Source of the DNA: Spirodela intermedia
Lineage: Eukaryota > Streptophyta > Magnoliopsida > Alismatales > Araceae
Assembly (NCBI GenBank): GCA_902729315.2
Contig: LR746270.1
Span: forward strand, 2,264,501 to 2,328,500
Reading direction: 5' to 3'
DNA: 64,000 bases
Each line of letters starts with the position of its first letter. Position 1 is the stretch's first letter. Both the position numbers and the translations under genes were made by a program. Below the pieces are notes generated by a model. That model did no database searches. It worked only from the letters and a program-made list of their open reading frames with translations, and was not told the origin of the DNA. Positions 8,923-19,850 of the stretch are shown here, one piece after another.

Positions 8923-10812
8923 ATGAACGCTTCCAGGTCTGCTTCACCGCTCGTGGCAAAGGCACTGAGCGCCAAGAGCCCCGTTCTTCAGCTCCTCCTG
9001 GAGACCTGCAATGGGCTCCCCCAGCTGAAGGTCGTCCACGCCCACATGCTCCGCAGCCAGCTCATCGCTGACGTCTTCTGCGCCAGCCGCCTTCTCGCCT
9101 TCTGCGTCGACCCTCCCACCGGCGCCGACAGGCCATCGCTTCTGTACTACGCCGAGAAGGTCTTCTCCCTTGTGGACCAGCCCAATCTCTTCATGTACAA
9201 CGCCATGATCAGGGGCTGGTCTGGCCACGGCGGCGACCCATCGAGGTCTCTCGATCTGCTCCGCCAGATGCTGCGCATGGGCCTCCGACCAGACAATCTG
9301 ACGTTCCCCTTCGTGTTCAAAGCTTGCGCGGCGTTGGGCTATGGCGGGATGGGAAGACAAGTTCATGGGCAGGTCGTTCTGGTGGGGCTTTGGGGGGACC
9401 CTTATGTGCAGAGCTCTCTGCTGCACATGTACGCTCGTTGCGGGAATGGCGGCGCCGCCAGCCGGCTCTTCCGTGAGATCGAGCGGCCCGACGCGGTTAT
9501 CTGGACGACCATGGTCCTGGTGTACAGTCAGTGCGGGGAGCTCCTCTCTGCGCGGAAGATGTTCGACGAGATGCCGGAGAGAAATACGGCGACTTGGAGC
9601 TGCATGATTTCCGGGTATGCCAAGAATGGGCACTTCGAGGAAGCGCTGGATTTGTTCCGCAGCATGCAGCTGGAGAAAGTCAGGGCAAACGAGGCCGCAA
9701 TGGTCGGCGTCTTAACTTCCTGCGCCAATCTGGGGACGCTGGAGGGAGGGAAGATGGCCCATGAATACATGGTTCGGCACAACATCGTCCTGAATTTGAT
9801 CCTCGGGACGGCGCTGGTGGAGATGTACGCCAAATGTGGAGACATTCAGCGGGCGATTGCCATCTTTGAGCAGCTCCCGGAGAGGGACTGGCTGAGCTGG
9901 ACGACGATGATAACAGGCCTGGCAATGCACGGGTGCACCCTGATGGCACTGGAGTACTTCTCCAAGATGGTTGGAGCAGGGGTCGCTCCGAGGGCGATCA
10001 CATTCACCGCCGTCTTATCTGTTTGCAGCCATGGAGGGCTAGTCAGCAGAGGCTTTGAGCTGTTCGAGAGCATGAAAAAGGACCACAGAATTGAGCCCAG
10101 AATGGAGCACTATGGATGCATGGTCGACCTCTTGGGTCGTGCGGGGAAACTCCAAGAAGCCGAAAGATTTGTGCTGGAAATGCCTGTGGAGCCTGATGGT
10201 TCTATCTGGGGTGCGCTTCTCGGAGCCTGTAGGATCCACAGGAACTCTGCAATGGGGAAGCGGGTAGGGGAGATACTGACCCAGTTACAGCCTGAACACG
10301 GTGGCTACTATGTGCTCGCGTCAAACATCTGCGCCAAGGCTGGTCAATGGGAAGGTGTTTCTGAATTGAGGCGTGCAATGAAGGAGCGGGGAGTGAAGAA
10401 GGAACTGGGACACAGCCTCGTAGAGTTGGATGGCCGGGCCCATCTTTTTATCACGGGGGACAAGTCTCACCCGGAGATTGGAAAAATTGAGGAGATGTGG
10501 GAAGAGATTCTTCAGAGGATAAGAGCTGCCGGGTATGTGGGCAGGACAGGGGAGGTGTTGTTCGACATAGAGGAGGAGGAGAAGGACAGTGCTCTGGCCA
10601 AGCACAGCGAGAAGCTCGCCATAGCTCTTGGGGTGATGAAGACCGGCCCTGGGGCCACGATTAGGATTGTGAAGAACTTGCGAGTGTGCGAGGACTGCCA
10701 TGAGGTGACCAAGTTGGTGTCTGAGGTTTTCCATCGTGAGTTCATTGTGAGGGATAGAAACCGTTTCCACCATTTCAAAGGTGGCAAGTGCTCTTGTTTG
10801 GATTATTGGTGA
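8923..10812 (+). CDS. Pentatricopeptide repeat protein, PLS class with E and DYW domains
   Basis: This is an intronless gene of 629 codons, as is typical for the family. After a short N terminus it shows tandem PPR motifs (for example NLFMYNAMIRGWSGHGGDP, NTATWSCMISGYAKNGHFEE, DWLSWTTMITGLAMHG), followed by E-type motifs and a full DYW deaminase domain. The domain carries HSEKLAIALG, the zinc-binding CEDCH and the terminal residues DYW (CSCLDYW). Such proteins bind organellar transcripts and edit specific cytidines to uridine in chloroplasts or mitochondria; the target cannot be read from the sequence. The pattern and length closely resemble Arabidopsis At5g06540, and the gene lies next to a JMJ22-type gene as it does there. 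No classic transit peptide is obvious, although the first ~20 residues are S/A/K-rich. Confidence 0.94.
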   Translation: MNASRSASPLVAKALSAKSPVLQLLLETCNGLPQLKVVHAHMLRSQLIADVFCASRLLAFCVDPPTGADRPSLLYYAEKVFSLVDQPNLFMYNAMIRGWSGHGGDPSRSLDLLRQMLRMGLRPDNLTFPFVFKACAALGYGGMGRQVHGQVVLVGLWGDPYVQSSLLHMYARCGNGGAASRLFREIERPDAVIWTTMVLVYSQCGELLSARKMFDEMPERNTATWSCMISGYAKNGHFEEALDLFRSMQLEKVRANEAAMVGVLTSCANLGTLEGGKMAHEYMVRHNIVLNLILGTALVEMYAKCGDIQRAIAIFEQLPERDWLSWTTMITGLAMHGCTLMALEYFSKMVGAGVAPRAITFTAVLSVCSHGGLVSRGFELFESMKKDHRIEPRMEHYGCMVDLLGRAGKLQEAERFVLEMPVEPDGSIWGALLGACRIHRNSAMGKRVGEILTQLQPEHGGYYVLASNICAKAGQWEGVSELRRAMKERGVKKELGHSLVELDGRAHLFITGDKSHPEIGKIEEMWEEILQRIRAAGYVGRTGEVLFDIEEEEKDSALAKHSEKLAIALGVMKTGPGATIRIVKNLRVCEDCHEVTKLVSEVFHREFIVRDRNRFHHFKGGKCSCLDYW

Positions 10813-13495
10813 AGATAAAAAAGGAAGTAGCCATTATTCTGAGGGTGGGAAGAATTCTTTGATGTGGCAAATATGGAGCTGCCAAAACAGATGCTCGACC
10901 AGTGAAACCCGTTTTATTGTTTCTTCTCCATGCACCTCAGGACTTCTTCAAGGTTGAACTGCTAGTTCATTGTGTTACCTAGAGCTTTAATTCCTTGAAG
11001 AAAACTTAGATAGAATGATGACAAGTGAATCTTGATCGTAAGTGACCATTATCATCAGATGTCACTAAAACATTTCTCATGATATCTTCTCTCTATCTCT
11101 TGAAACATTTTTTTTTTCACAATTACTTAACCACAATATCCCAGACTCATATTTTCGTGTTGCCATCCAGCATTAATGAACAATGCATAAGTGAGTCCGA
11201 CATCTGTAGAGTTATTCTCTCCATAATTCTCCACTTTCTGCACATGAATATGTTCGCAGATCAATTAATTTTGTCCTCGTCAGTGTTGAGTTTTGATATC
11301 AAAAAGTGTGGATTTAGGAATAACTAAAGGGCCTTCTATGTTTTCATCTTTTTATATCTATGTTTCCATTTCAATTATAATTCATCTTCACTTAGAGTTC
11401 TATGTTTGTTGCCAAACGCGCTTTAGGAGCACATCTATGGATTGAAGATGGCCAAATCCAGGTGTTCAACTCCTTGCAGTAACGGAACTGACCGTTATCT
11501 GGGAGGTGTGCTCAATTTTTTTACCATTGTGTAGTTTATTGTTGTTTCAATATGAATTTTATGATAAGATATTTTGCCACTATTGACTTTTCTAGCGACC
11601 TGTTTAATGGGATCTGCATGGGTTTCAAGGCGTCACTTTGGCGAGGGTTTGGTGAGAAGTCAGCCCAACCAAGGTGTCTTAGCTCCCCCAGGGTGAGCAT
11701 CCTAATTAGGTCCTTTGGTCGGCTGCATCACAAGTTTAGGAGAAAGTTTGATATTGTGATTTCTAAGGGAGAAAGACGAGTTTTGATTCTGCTACGAAGG
11801 TGATTTTTCAAAAATGATTCTTTTCTTTTTTGAATCATAACTAATTTTTAGTTAAAACATTTTATGTCATTAAAAAAAGAGATATCTCATTTATGACTCT
11901 AAAATAGAATTTATGGGTCTTGATATGCATTGTTAATTTTTCAGATAATTTTATATGATTTTTAGAATTGTGCTTATCTTGTTGTATACATGTAAAATTT
12001 CATGATGACATTTCTGATAGTTTGGCCTTTTTTCTTTTCATGTTTCTTTGTAGAATGTTTGAATTGATTTTTGGAATGTTATTCAGAATTGATGGCTATA
12101 TATAAACCAGGGTTGGAAGAAAAGATAGGACGAGAACAATATAACTAAACCGTGAATCCTTTGTTGTGAGGAAAATGTGATTGTATGTGCTTCGACAGCT
12201 TGGGTTGGTGTAGTGAGTAATCGGTTGAAAAGTTGATTTCAGGTGAGGAAGTCAGGTGGGCTGATGAATATCGATAACATTTGAACAATTTAATGAGTAT
12301 TTCAGAATATATATTTCCTCAGGTTGTATTAGATGATGATGTGAATAAAGATTACAATAAAAATGCATTTGTAGACATGTCTGCAAGAATGCATTTCTCT
12401 CCACAAAATAAGAGAGCCTATGATGTTCGATTTTTTGGAGCACACAGATGCTGATGCAAAGTTGGAAATTATAAAATTTATTTTAAATGAATATTTTATT
12501 TAACTTAGTACTGATAATTCAATTATTTATGGAGAATATTCAGTCTGAAACTTTATTTACTTGGTTTTTTGTATCATATAGAGACATATAAACACACTTT
12601 ATTGCTCTCTTATTTAACTCTTCAATTATTAATTTCTACTTTGAATAGATTTTAAATGTGTTTAAACAAGGCCTTTTCGAGGTGTCATCAAGCAACTCAA
12701 CTTGTTGCTTATGGAACTAGAGAGTATGCTACTGCCTTGGTTGCCTTGAAAGCCTTTAAAATTTAAGATTTACAGTAAAAATGTGCCCTGGAACACTGTC
12801 ATTAGTTTTGTTTCTGTTTTTCTTTGTAGTTATTTAGCATATGCTTATCTGTCTGTTCTCTGGTGGTCAAAGTATATTCAGCTGTTCATCTTGTCTTTCA
12901 TGTCATATGATAAGCGTGGAACTAAACACAACTTGTTCTGATTATAGTTAGTATGTTCGGGCTGTATCTAATGGAATCGAGTGTCAGCATTTCTCTGCTC
13001 CAAAGGGCACAGCACTTGGCAGTTAAAACCAAAAGGGGGGGGAAGCTGAACTCCTTTTTTAGTCCTGAATTGGTAATGGGTTAAGGATGGTTTATGAAGT
13101 TGTGCCCATATTAGTATGAATATGCTTGTGATGGGTTCATGGTGCTTTATGCAGATGCTTCCAAGGTCTCTCCCATCTCAATTTTATCAATTTGAAGGAG
13201 GACCAGAAGAGAGCAATCTCTTGCACTGGCATAAGAGATCTGTGAATACGGGAAAGATATACACTGCCATATAAATGGGTCTAATGGGACCTTAAGAACC
13301 AACGACATGCTTAAGTAAGGCCTTTTGAATATCATGAATATCATGAGATGGTAAGTAAGATTTATTCACCTCCCATGGGAAGGTCAATTAATTTTGCAGT
13401 TGATCAAAGAAAATTTGTACTGAAATAAAAAACAGTTAGGAGCATGCCCACTTGAGCCTCAAAATTTACCTTCAAGCCTTTTTGTGACCTAGGAG

Positions 13496-13534
<39 letters not shown>

Positions 13535-13552
13535 CCTCTCTCTCTCTCTCTT
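13496..13552. repeat. CT microsatellite
   Basis: A run of about 57 bp of (CT)n, interrupted once by a CCCC block. Confidence 0.95.
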
Positions 13553-14127
13553 GCTAAATGGGTGGAAGTTGATGAACCATGTGTTCCATCTATTCCTGCG
13601 CCCAAACCAACTCTCCTTTCCTCTCTTCTTCTTTTCTCCTCTAAGGCTGCCTGCTCCAGCATTATCCTCTTCTGTATTCTGTTCAGGTTAGAGACGTGCA
13701 TATCACTCTCTAACCCAACTAAAAAACAAGAAGCTAGACGTACAATATTTTTTTTGCGAGTATGATTTTGTTTGAATAACACTAACTTGTAAAGTCACTC
13801 TGACCAGGAACCCATTTTCGGATGACAAAAAATGTCCATGTTTCAGGAGAGTCATGGTTTTGACAGAACTTTGAAGGATATAAATGCAAATACAGGCTTA
13901 GCACATAAAATGTGCATTTTTATTTTGAACAAAATCTTTGAGCACACAATGTGAAGCCATGCACATGATTCTTGATTCTTGATTCTTGACATACATACTA
14001 TAATAAGAACCATCTTTTTGGGGAGATAAATACGGTGTTGAGAGAGGACTATGGTAGGGCACTATATAGAAGAAAAAATTCACTGAAATTGCTTGGAATT
14101 AAAGTCTGGAACACACTGTAAGTAGCC

Positions 14128-14131
<4 letters not shown>

Positions 14132-14166
<35 letters not shown>
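14132..14166. repeat. GA microsatellite
   Basis: A pure (AG)n run of about 35 bp at the edge of the Ty3/gypsy relic. Confidence 0.95.
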
Positions 14167-14169
<3 letters not shown>

Positions 14170-14389
14170 TGGTCAGTTAGATACCAAACTTATCCTTTCT
14201 GCATTGAATTTTTCCTCCTATAGCCACAAGTAACACAATTACTAGGCTTTACAATAGGCACCGTAGCTGGCCTAACAATACCAACTCCCATGAGCGTCAC
14301 CTTGTGTGAAAGGTAGAATTTTGGGTATTATTGTTGGAGGGATGATGCTATTTTCCATATCACTTTAAACTCTCATGATTGTTTCCATT

Positions 14390-17300
14390 TGACTAGAACC
14401 TACATGGTGTTAATGCCTTGGTGGTTAGGATGGATTCTATTTGGGCCATCCATTGAAGTTCTTCATCAAGATAGGGTTTGAGGGGGTGGACGTACGTGTT
14501 CTCTTCCATTATTTTCTTTAGTTGAAAGAGGTGGAATATGGGTTGGAGTTTGGTGGCTATTGGTAGGTTCACCTTGTAGGCCACTGCACCAATTTTGGTC
14601 AGAATTTTGAAAGGACAGAAACACTTGGGTGAGGGCTTTTCATTTAGTTTGTGTCAGGGATCTCAATTTGTTTGGCCTGATTTTGATGTAGACTATGTCT
14701 TCCTCATTGAACTTGACCTCTTGTCAGTGATGGCCTACTCAAGGCTTCATTTTATCTAGGGCACAGTGTAACTAATGTTGTAGCTCTTGGAAGATGATGT
14801 TCCTTTCGTATAACAACTCCTTCATAGAGGTTACTCTAGTTGGTTCATGGTTTGATTAGACAATTGGTGGGAGACCCATCTATAAATTACAATAATGGAG
14901 TGATTTTAGTGGTTGAGTGAAAAGATGTATTATATTATAATTCAGTCCAAGATATCTAATTACTTTATATGAGAAACAACAACGATAAGTTTCAAGACAC
15001 TTATTGACGACCTCAATTTGACCATTTGTTTGCGAGTGAAATGTTGTGCTTCTTTCGAGTTTGGTGCCCTATAACAGCGAAAATTTGGTCCAAAATTGAT
15101 TAGTAAATATCTTGTCACCACTATATTTAATAGACAATGAAACATCATAAAGTTTGATGACATGTTTTAATAATTCTTTGGCCACATTCTTCATAGTAAA
15201 CAAAGAATTTAATGAGACAAAATAGATATTTACTCAAGTTATCTTTGACCACTAAAATCATGTGATACCTATTAGAGTATGGTAGACCATCAATAAAATA
15301 TATTACAATGTCGTCTTAAATTTTATTAGAATGGATAAAAGTTGAAGTAAATTTTCTTAGTTGGTGGCTTCCTATTTATTTTACAAATAGATAGGGGATT
15401 TCTAAACAAATGCCTTGATGGATTGTTTCATGCATTACTAAGAAAAATATTGAATGATTCTTTCATATGTCTACAAGTATTCCAAATGTCCTCCTACCAC
15501 ATTATTAAAGAATTGTTGAACTTATCATACTTGATTTTTGAGAGAATATGAGTTGATCTTAATAGATAAGGTGTCGTGATGGAACTAGTTTAACCCATCC
15601 TCCACATTGTGTTATAATTATACTTTGATTTTTGCCAACTTGAAAGTCTTTAGTGATTTGGTGCTTGCTTGTGGTAATCAATGAAATTGGATGTGATTGT
15701 GATTATGGAGTGAAATAGTGTTGGTTGTGGTACTTGAGAGAGAATGTCTACTTGATTTTTTGTGCTTGCTTGATACTTAATTATAAAGTCAAACCTAAGG
15801 ATCTTGACCAACCATTTCAAGTGTTGAGGTTGCACTTGTTGCTATTCAAAAAATCAAGGGACAATCTATTAAGTAATGTTTTCACTTGAGAATAACTAGA
15901 ACTATGACCATTAGCTCTCTTTCGTATACTCATTTTAGATGATTATTGGTGCATAGTGTTTTGACTTAAATAAGCTATTAATTTATGCTTTTACATAAGT
16001 ACCACCCCCTTAGCATAAGAAGAGGCATGTATATTGGCCAATTTCTCTAATAAGCGGTAGTCCTTGGCATGGTGTGAAAACTCTTGGAAAGTGCTTGACA
16101 AGATGTTGATGTGTGGCTGATTTGAGCCGACAAGGACCTTCTATTATTTCCGTGACTAGTTTGTATAGTTCTAGGAGTACTTGCTGCCCTTGTTGGAAGT
16201 CATAAGTTATTGGTTTTAAAGAAATGTCCAACATCTATAATAGAGGGTTGTCATGGAGGGTCATTTTTGGTTGCTTATTAGAAACTTCATGCATAATTGT
16301 TTTCCATCCACCACCATGACATCAAGGGTGGAACCATTGTACCCCCAAAGTGGCATCCATAGTGTCCAATTGTAAGAACAAATAATCTTCTGTTATCTTC
16401 AGGCCTTGTATTTCCAAGGTCACTCCTTGATAGATCCCCCTGCCCCCTATGGTTGTACTAGTTCCCATGGTGACTTCATAGTGGGTAGTTGTGGTCATCA
16501 TTAGCCAATTTTTGAGAGAGAAAATTTTATGTCACTTTGTATGTAATTGACACTGTCAATTCTCTACTGTCAAATTGTATTTCAACTTCATGATTTATTG
16601 TATTATTAATCTAATGATAAAATTTAGTAAAATGTAGATATTTGGTTCTAGGTCTTCAGCCATACCCTTCAATGCCTTGGTTGATGATGATTGCTTTGTA
16701 TTCCCCTTGGAGTCCTTATCTGTTTCATAAACCAAATACAATTGTGATTCCTTTTGTAAATATGGCTTGGTTGTTATTCTTCTTCATATGAAAAAAAAAA
16801 GATTTGTCATGTACCTTTCTTACAAATTGATTAATTTAAGGTTTTTTTTCTTACTTGATTTTTTATTATATTGATTTATTTTCTTTTGTTATTGATTTAT
16901 CTTTGGCAGACCTTCATTCTCCTTTCTTGAATTGTCTTACTATCCGAATTGTTTTTCCTGATCTTGAGATGTCCTAGCTCCTTGTACTCACCTCCTAAGT
17001 TGTTTATTCTTATTTGACCATAACCTATGGGAGTCTTTAGCTTGTTGTTTCTTGAGTGTATAGCCTTAGTTTTTTCAAAAAAGTGCTTTTGATGACATCT
17101 TCCAAAATATCATTCAGTACATTGGACAATAGCTCAAATTCTCTCTTGTAATTAGTCCTATGTCATTGCTACTTTATATATAGAAATTACTCTCACATTG
17201 TGCTAGTTAATTATGAACCTAACTTTTTGCTCAGTCTTTACTTAATATCTTCCCATTCCTTGAATGATTCATAAGTGTCCAACCACTAAAATCATATTAA

Positions 17301-17750
17301 AATTTCACTATTCATACTGACCCCCATAGCTTTCAATCAATCCTTGTTATTGGTTCATTGTATCTCAAAGCTCATCTCAACATAGAAAATTGATACATTT
17401 GGATTTCCTTTGTTTAAATAAGGACAATTACAAACATCGCCCTACTTAGCTTGCCCTAGTTGGGTCCTCTACTAGAGTATGTGACATGCTCTCTTGGTTT
17501 CAGGTTTTGCCCATCCTAAGGTCAAGGTTGATTTGAGGTTGACCTACTATCTTTGTCCTTTCACTATGTATTGTTGTGACAAGCCCTTTAGTATTTACTA
17601 ATTCATCTTCCTATCTCATTGGGGTTGTCTAATTGGCTACATGTTGCAGAAGTAGGGCTACTATTAGAGCAAATTCCTTCATTGTATTCTTTTCAGACAA
17701 GATCTTGAATATCTTTGCCTCCATCTCAAGAACATGGCAAAGCCCTTTTC
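14390..17750 (-). mobile_element. Degenerate Ty3/gypsy LTR retrotransposon, antisense
   Basis: Minus-strand reading gives pieces of a chromovirus-type polyprotein in the correct 5'-3' order, interrupted by many stops and frameshifts. About 16230-16010 is the segment before reverse transcriptase (HFPRVFTPCQGLPL). About 15960-15660 is the RNase H end (VQPQHLKWLVKILRFDF, then KYQASTKNQVDILSQVP). About 15160-14960 is integrase. About 14584-14393 is the integrase C terminus (YKVNLPIATKLQPIFHLFQLKK). The region between the pre-RT and RNase H pieces is far too short for a reverse transcriptase, so the RT core is deleted. Sequence at 16800-17750 looks like a decayed gag, but this is weaker. LTRs were not located. 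The element is dead. Confidence 0.78.
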
Positions 17751-18990
17751 CTCAAGTCTTTGACTTTCTTCTCTACGCTCTTATACCACCCTCTGTGATT
17801 CTTAGGCACTATGCTATGATAGCAATTTGATTGGACACTGGGTAGAAGAGATAGGCTTATGCTGCATCCTAGGGTAAGATGACCTTTTGAGAAGGCCATA
17901 GCTTTTCTATGCATATGGGTTTCTCCCCTTATTAACTCTAGACTTGAGGGACCATATTCCTTCACTGTATGTGGCCCTTTACGATACTAAACTTATTATT
18001 TCTAGATTGACCCTTTGCTTTTATGGATGTGATCAACCAATTATTGTCCTTTACAATGGTTATTGTCTATCTTGTATTCCAAGGGGAGACATTATTCATG
18101 AAAGTATCTTATTTCACTCATATCTCATCGTAAAATGTGATTGGCACAAGTAAGATAGCTACAGGTAATCTTTGCATCGTATGATATATTTTCTTTATAT
18201 TGTTGAACTTAAACTACTAGTGAAAACTTTTGCTTTATTTAGCAATAGATTTTTGTTAGGATATAAAAATCTAATTCAAGAATCTTGAAGAAAAATCTAG
18301 TTTTCTTGTAATACAAATATCATCAAAACCAAGAAATTAGTTTGAAATTATGGCCATGAAATCCCCATGTAGTATGGATCATGTGGGTTCTTCCTAAATT
18401 TCCCAAGTGGTGTGCAATATTATTCATCATATTTCATCCTCCTCTAGAAACTTACTTATTATTTGCTCCTCTAATGAAATATTGAGTCCTAAGTATGACC
18501 ATATTTTCTTAGGTTTTTTTGGCCCATGTATTTTCTATTAGAAAGGATATTGAAATAAGGGAGGGGGGAGTATTTCATTATTTATCTCTCATTTATAAAA
18601 TCATTGAGAAAAAGAGAGCCCCCCCTCCCAAATTGACTCTGAACTAGTGAAATAGTTTGGTCTTGGATTAATAATTGTTGTCGTTGCTTAGTTCAGTCAT
18701 CATTTGAGTCAAGTACAAGCCAACTAAAGTCAACTGGGTTGACTTGGACGAGGTCAAATACTTACTTGCAAGGGCAGGTTTACGTGTATTTTATTTTAAT
18801 CTTTTTCTTGAGGCTTGTCTAGTCCTCAATGCATATAAGAAGCGTAGCACCCCTCCCCCCACGAATTTAATCAACGCGCCATAAGATATCCACTCCCATA
18901 GTCAACGAGTAGACTGGTGTGATGTCAGAGACTTACGCACGAAGCCACCGGCCGTATGGTCTTAAAGATTGGATACGATCAGAGCGCCGC
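17751..18990. other. AT-rich spacer upstream of SPP
   Basis: No coding homology is recognised. The first part may be further relic of the neighbouring retroelement. From about 18840 the sequence becomes GC-richer and passes into the SPP promoter. Confidence 0.5.
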
Positions 18991-18997
18991 CCCCTTC

Positions 18998-19045
18998 CAC
19001 GTGTGACATCATGCACCGTTCGAACCAACCTGCCCCGCACACGTG
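18998..19045 (+). promoter_or_regulatory. Pair of G-box/ABRE motifs in the SPP promoter
   Basis: Two CACGTG palindromes lie at 18998-19003 (context CCACGTGTGAC) and 19040-19045 (context ACACGTGGC), 42 bp apart. They sit about 150-200 bp upstream of the SPP TATA box. These are classic binding sites for bZIP (ABF/GBF) or bHLH (PIF) factors. ABA or light control is inference from motif and position. Confidence 0.6.
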
Positions 19046-19194
19046 GCAGTGGTCTTCGTATCATTCGCAGGTGCGTGGCACACAGGATTCGATGCGAATC
19101 GTTTCAGAGAATATAGAGAGAAGTTACAGAGAGAAATATAGAGAGAGAGAGATGTAGAGAGAGAGAGAGAGCCACACAGCCGACCGCTTCCGGC

Positions 19195-19202
19195 GTATAA
19201 AT
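19195..19202 (+). promoter_or_regulatory. TATA box of SPP
   Basis: TATAAATA sits in a GC-rich setting (cggcgTATAAATAccggg). A GA-rich tract (19128-19170) lies directly upstream. Transcription would be expected to start near 19230. Confidence 0.7.
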
Positions 19203-19229
19203 ACCGGGCGCGCCTTGGCGGGTGGCCGA

Positions 19230-19850
19230 GTATGTATGGTCCGTGTTGGACGCTCTGTTGATCTGCTGGTCTCTCATTTTCCGGTGAGCGTCCTGCTCCG
19301 GCGGTGGTCGCCCTCCTTCTCTGCATTCCGCTGGGGCCTCTCTCTCGATCCTTTCGGCGATGCCGAACGCGTCATCTCTCCGTCAACGATTCCAGCCTTT
19401 CCTTTGCTCTCTTCTTCTTCGTCCGAGTCCTGTTTCTTCTGTGCCTTGGGCGGGTGTTCTCGTCGGCCTGACCGCGAGACTTGTTGGTCGCGGTGCCTTT
19501 CGCTGTGCCACGGATTTAGTCTCATTCCTAGATGGGAAAGTTTTTCTCCGTTCTCTTCTCCTCCCTTTTCCTCGACGACATTTTGTGCGGCTTTCCGATG
19601 TTTTGGCTCTCTTCCCCACGCTCGTTCTCCAAAAAGGATGACTGAAGTAAAATAAAACGAAAATTATGGTAGAATAAAGTGTGGTTTTAAAGTTGATTAT
19701 TTGAGATCACGCATCGTCTGGTTTGTTCATGCAACGTCCTCAACTCTTTTCACTTGCGTGGTGACTTTTGAGGAAAATCTTGTGGAAAAGGAAAAAATAA
19801 GAACATCTTAATTTGGATGGATCTTCCTGTTCTGCAGATTTCCGGGAGTC
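19230..19850 (+). other. SPP 5' leader with probable leader intron
   Basis: The sequence after the TATA box is CT-rich and non-coding. A good acceptor (ttctgcag, ending 19836) lies 14 bp before the SPP ATG, so the first coding exon probably begins at 19837 after an intron in the leader. The donor could not be fixed by eye. The GC-rich frames at 19215-19655 look like chance frames in the leader. Confidence 0.5.

Larger units (their letters stand above)
10813..14389. other. AT-rich intergenic region, no gene recognised
   Basis: The start probably holds the PPR 3' UTR. The remainder is AT-rich with only short frames that resemble nothing I know. It contains CT and AG microsatellites, listed separately. 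No RNA gene was seen by eye. Confidence 0.5.

Noticed and set aside
8944-9633. 229-residue minus-strand frame opposite the PPR gene
   Set aside because: Shadow frame; the plus strand is an uninterrupted PPR-DYW protein.
13489-13782. Minus-strand frame with an E/R-rich end
   Set aside because: It is a translated CT microsatellite with no homology.
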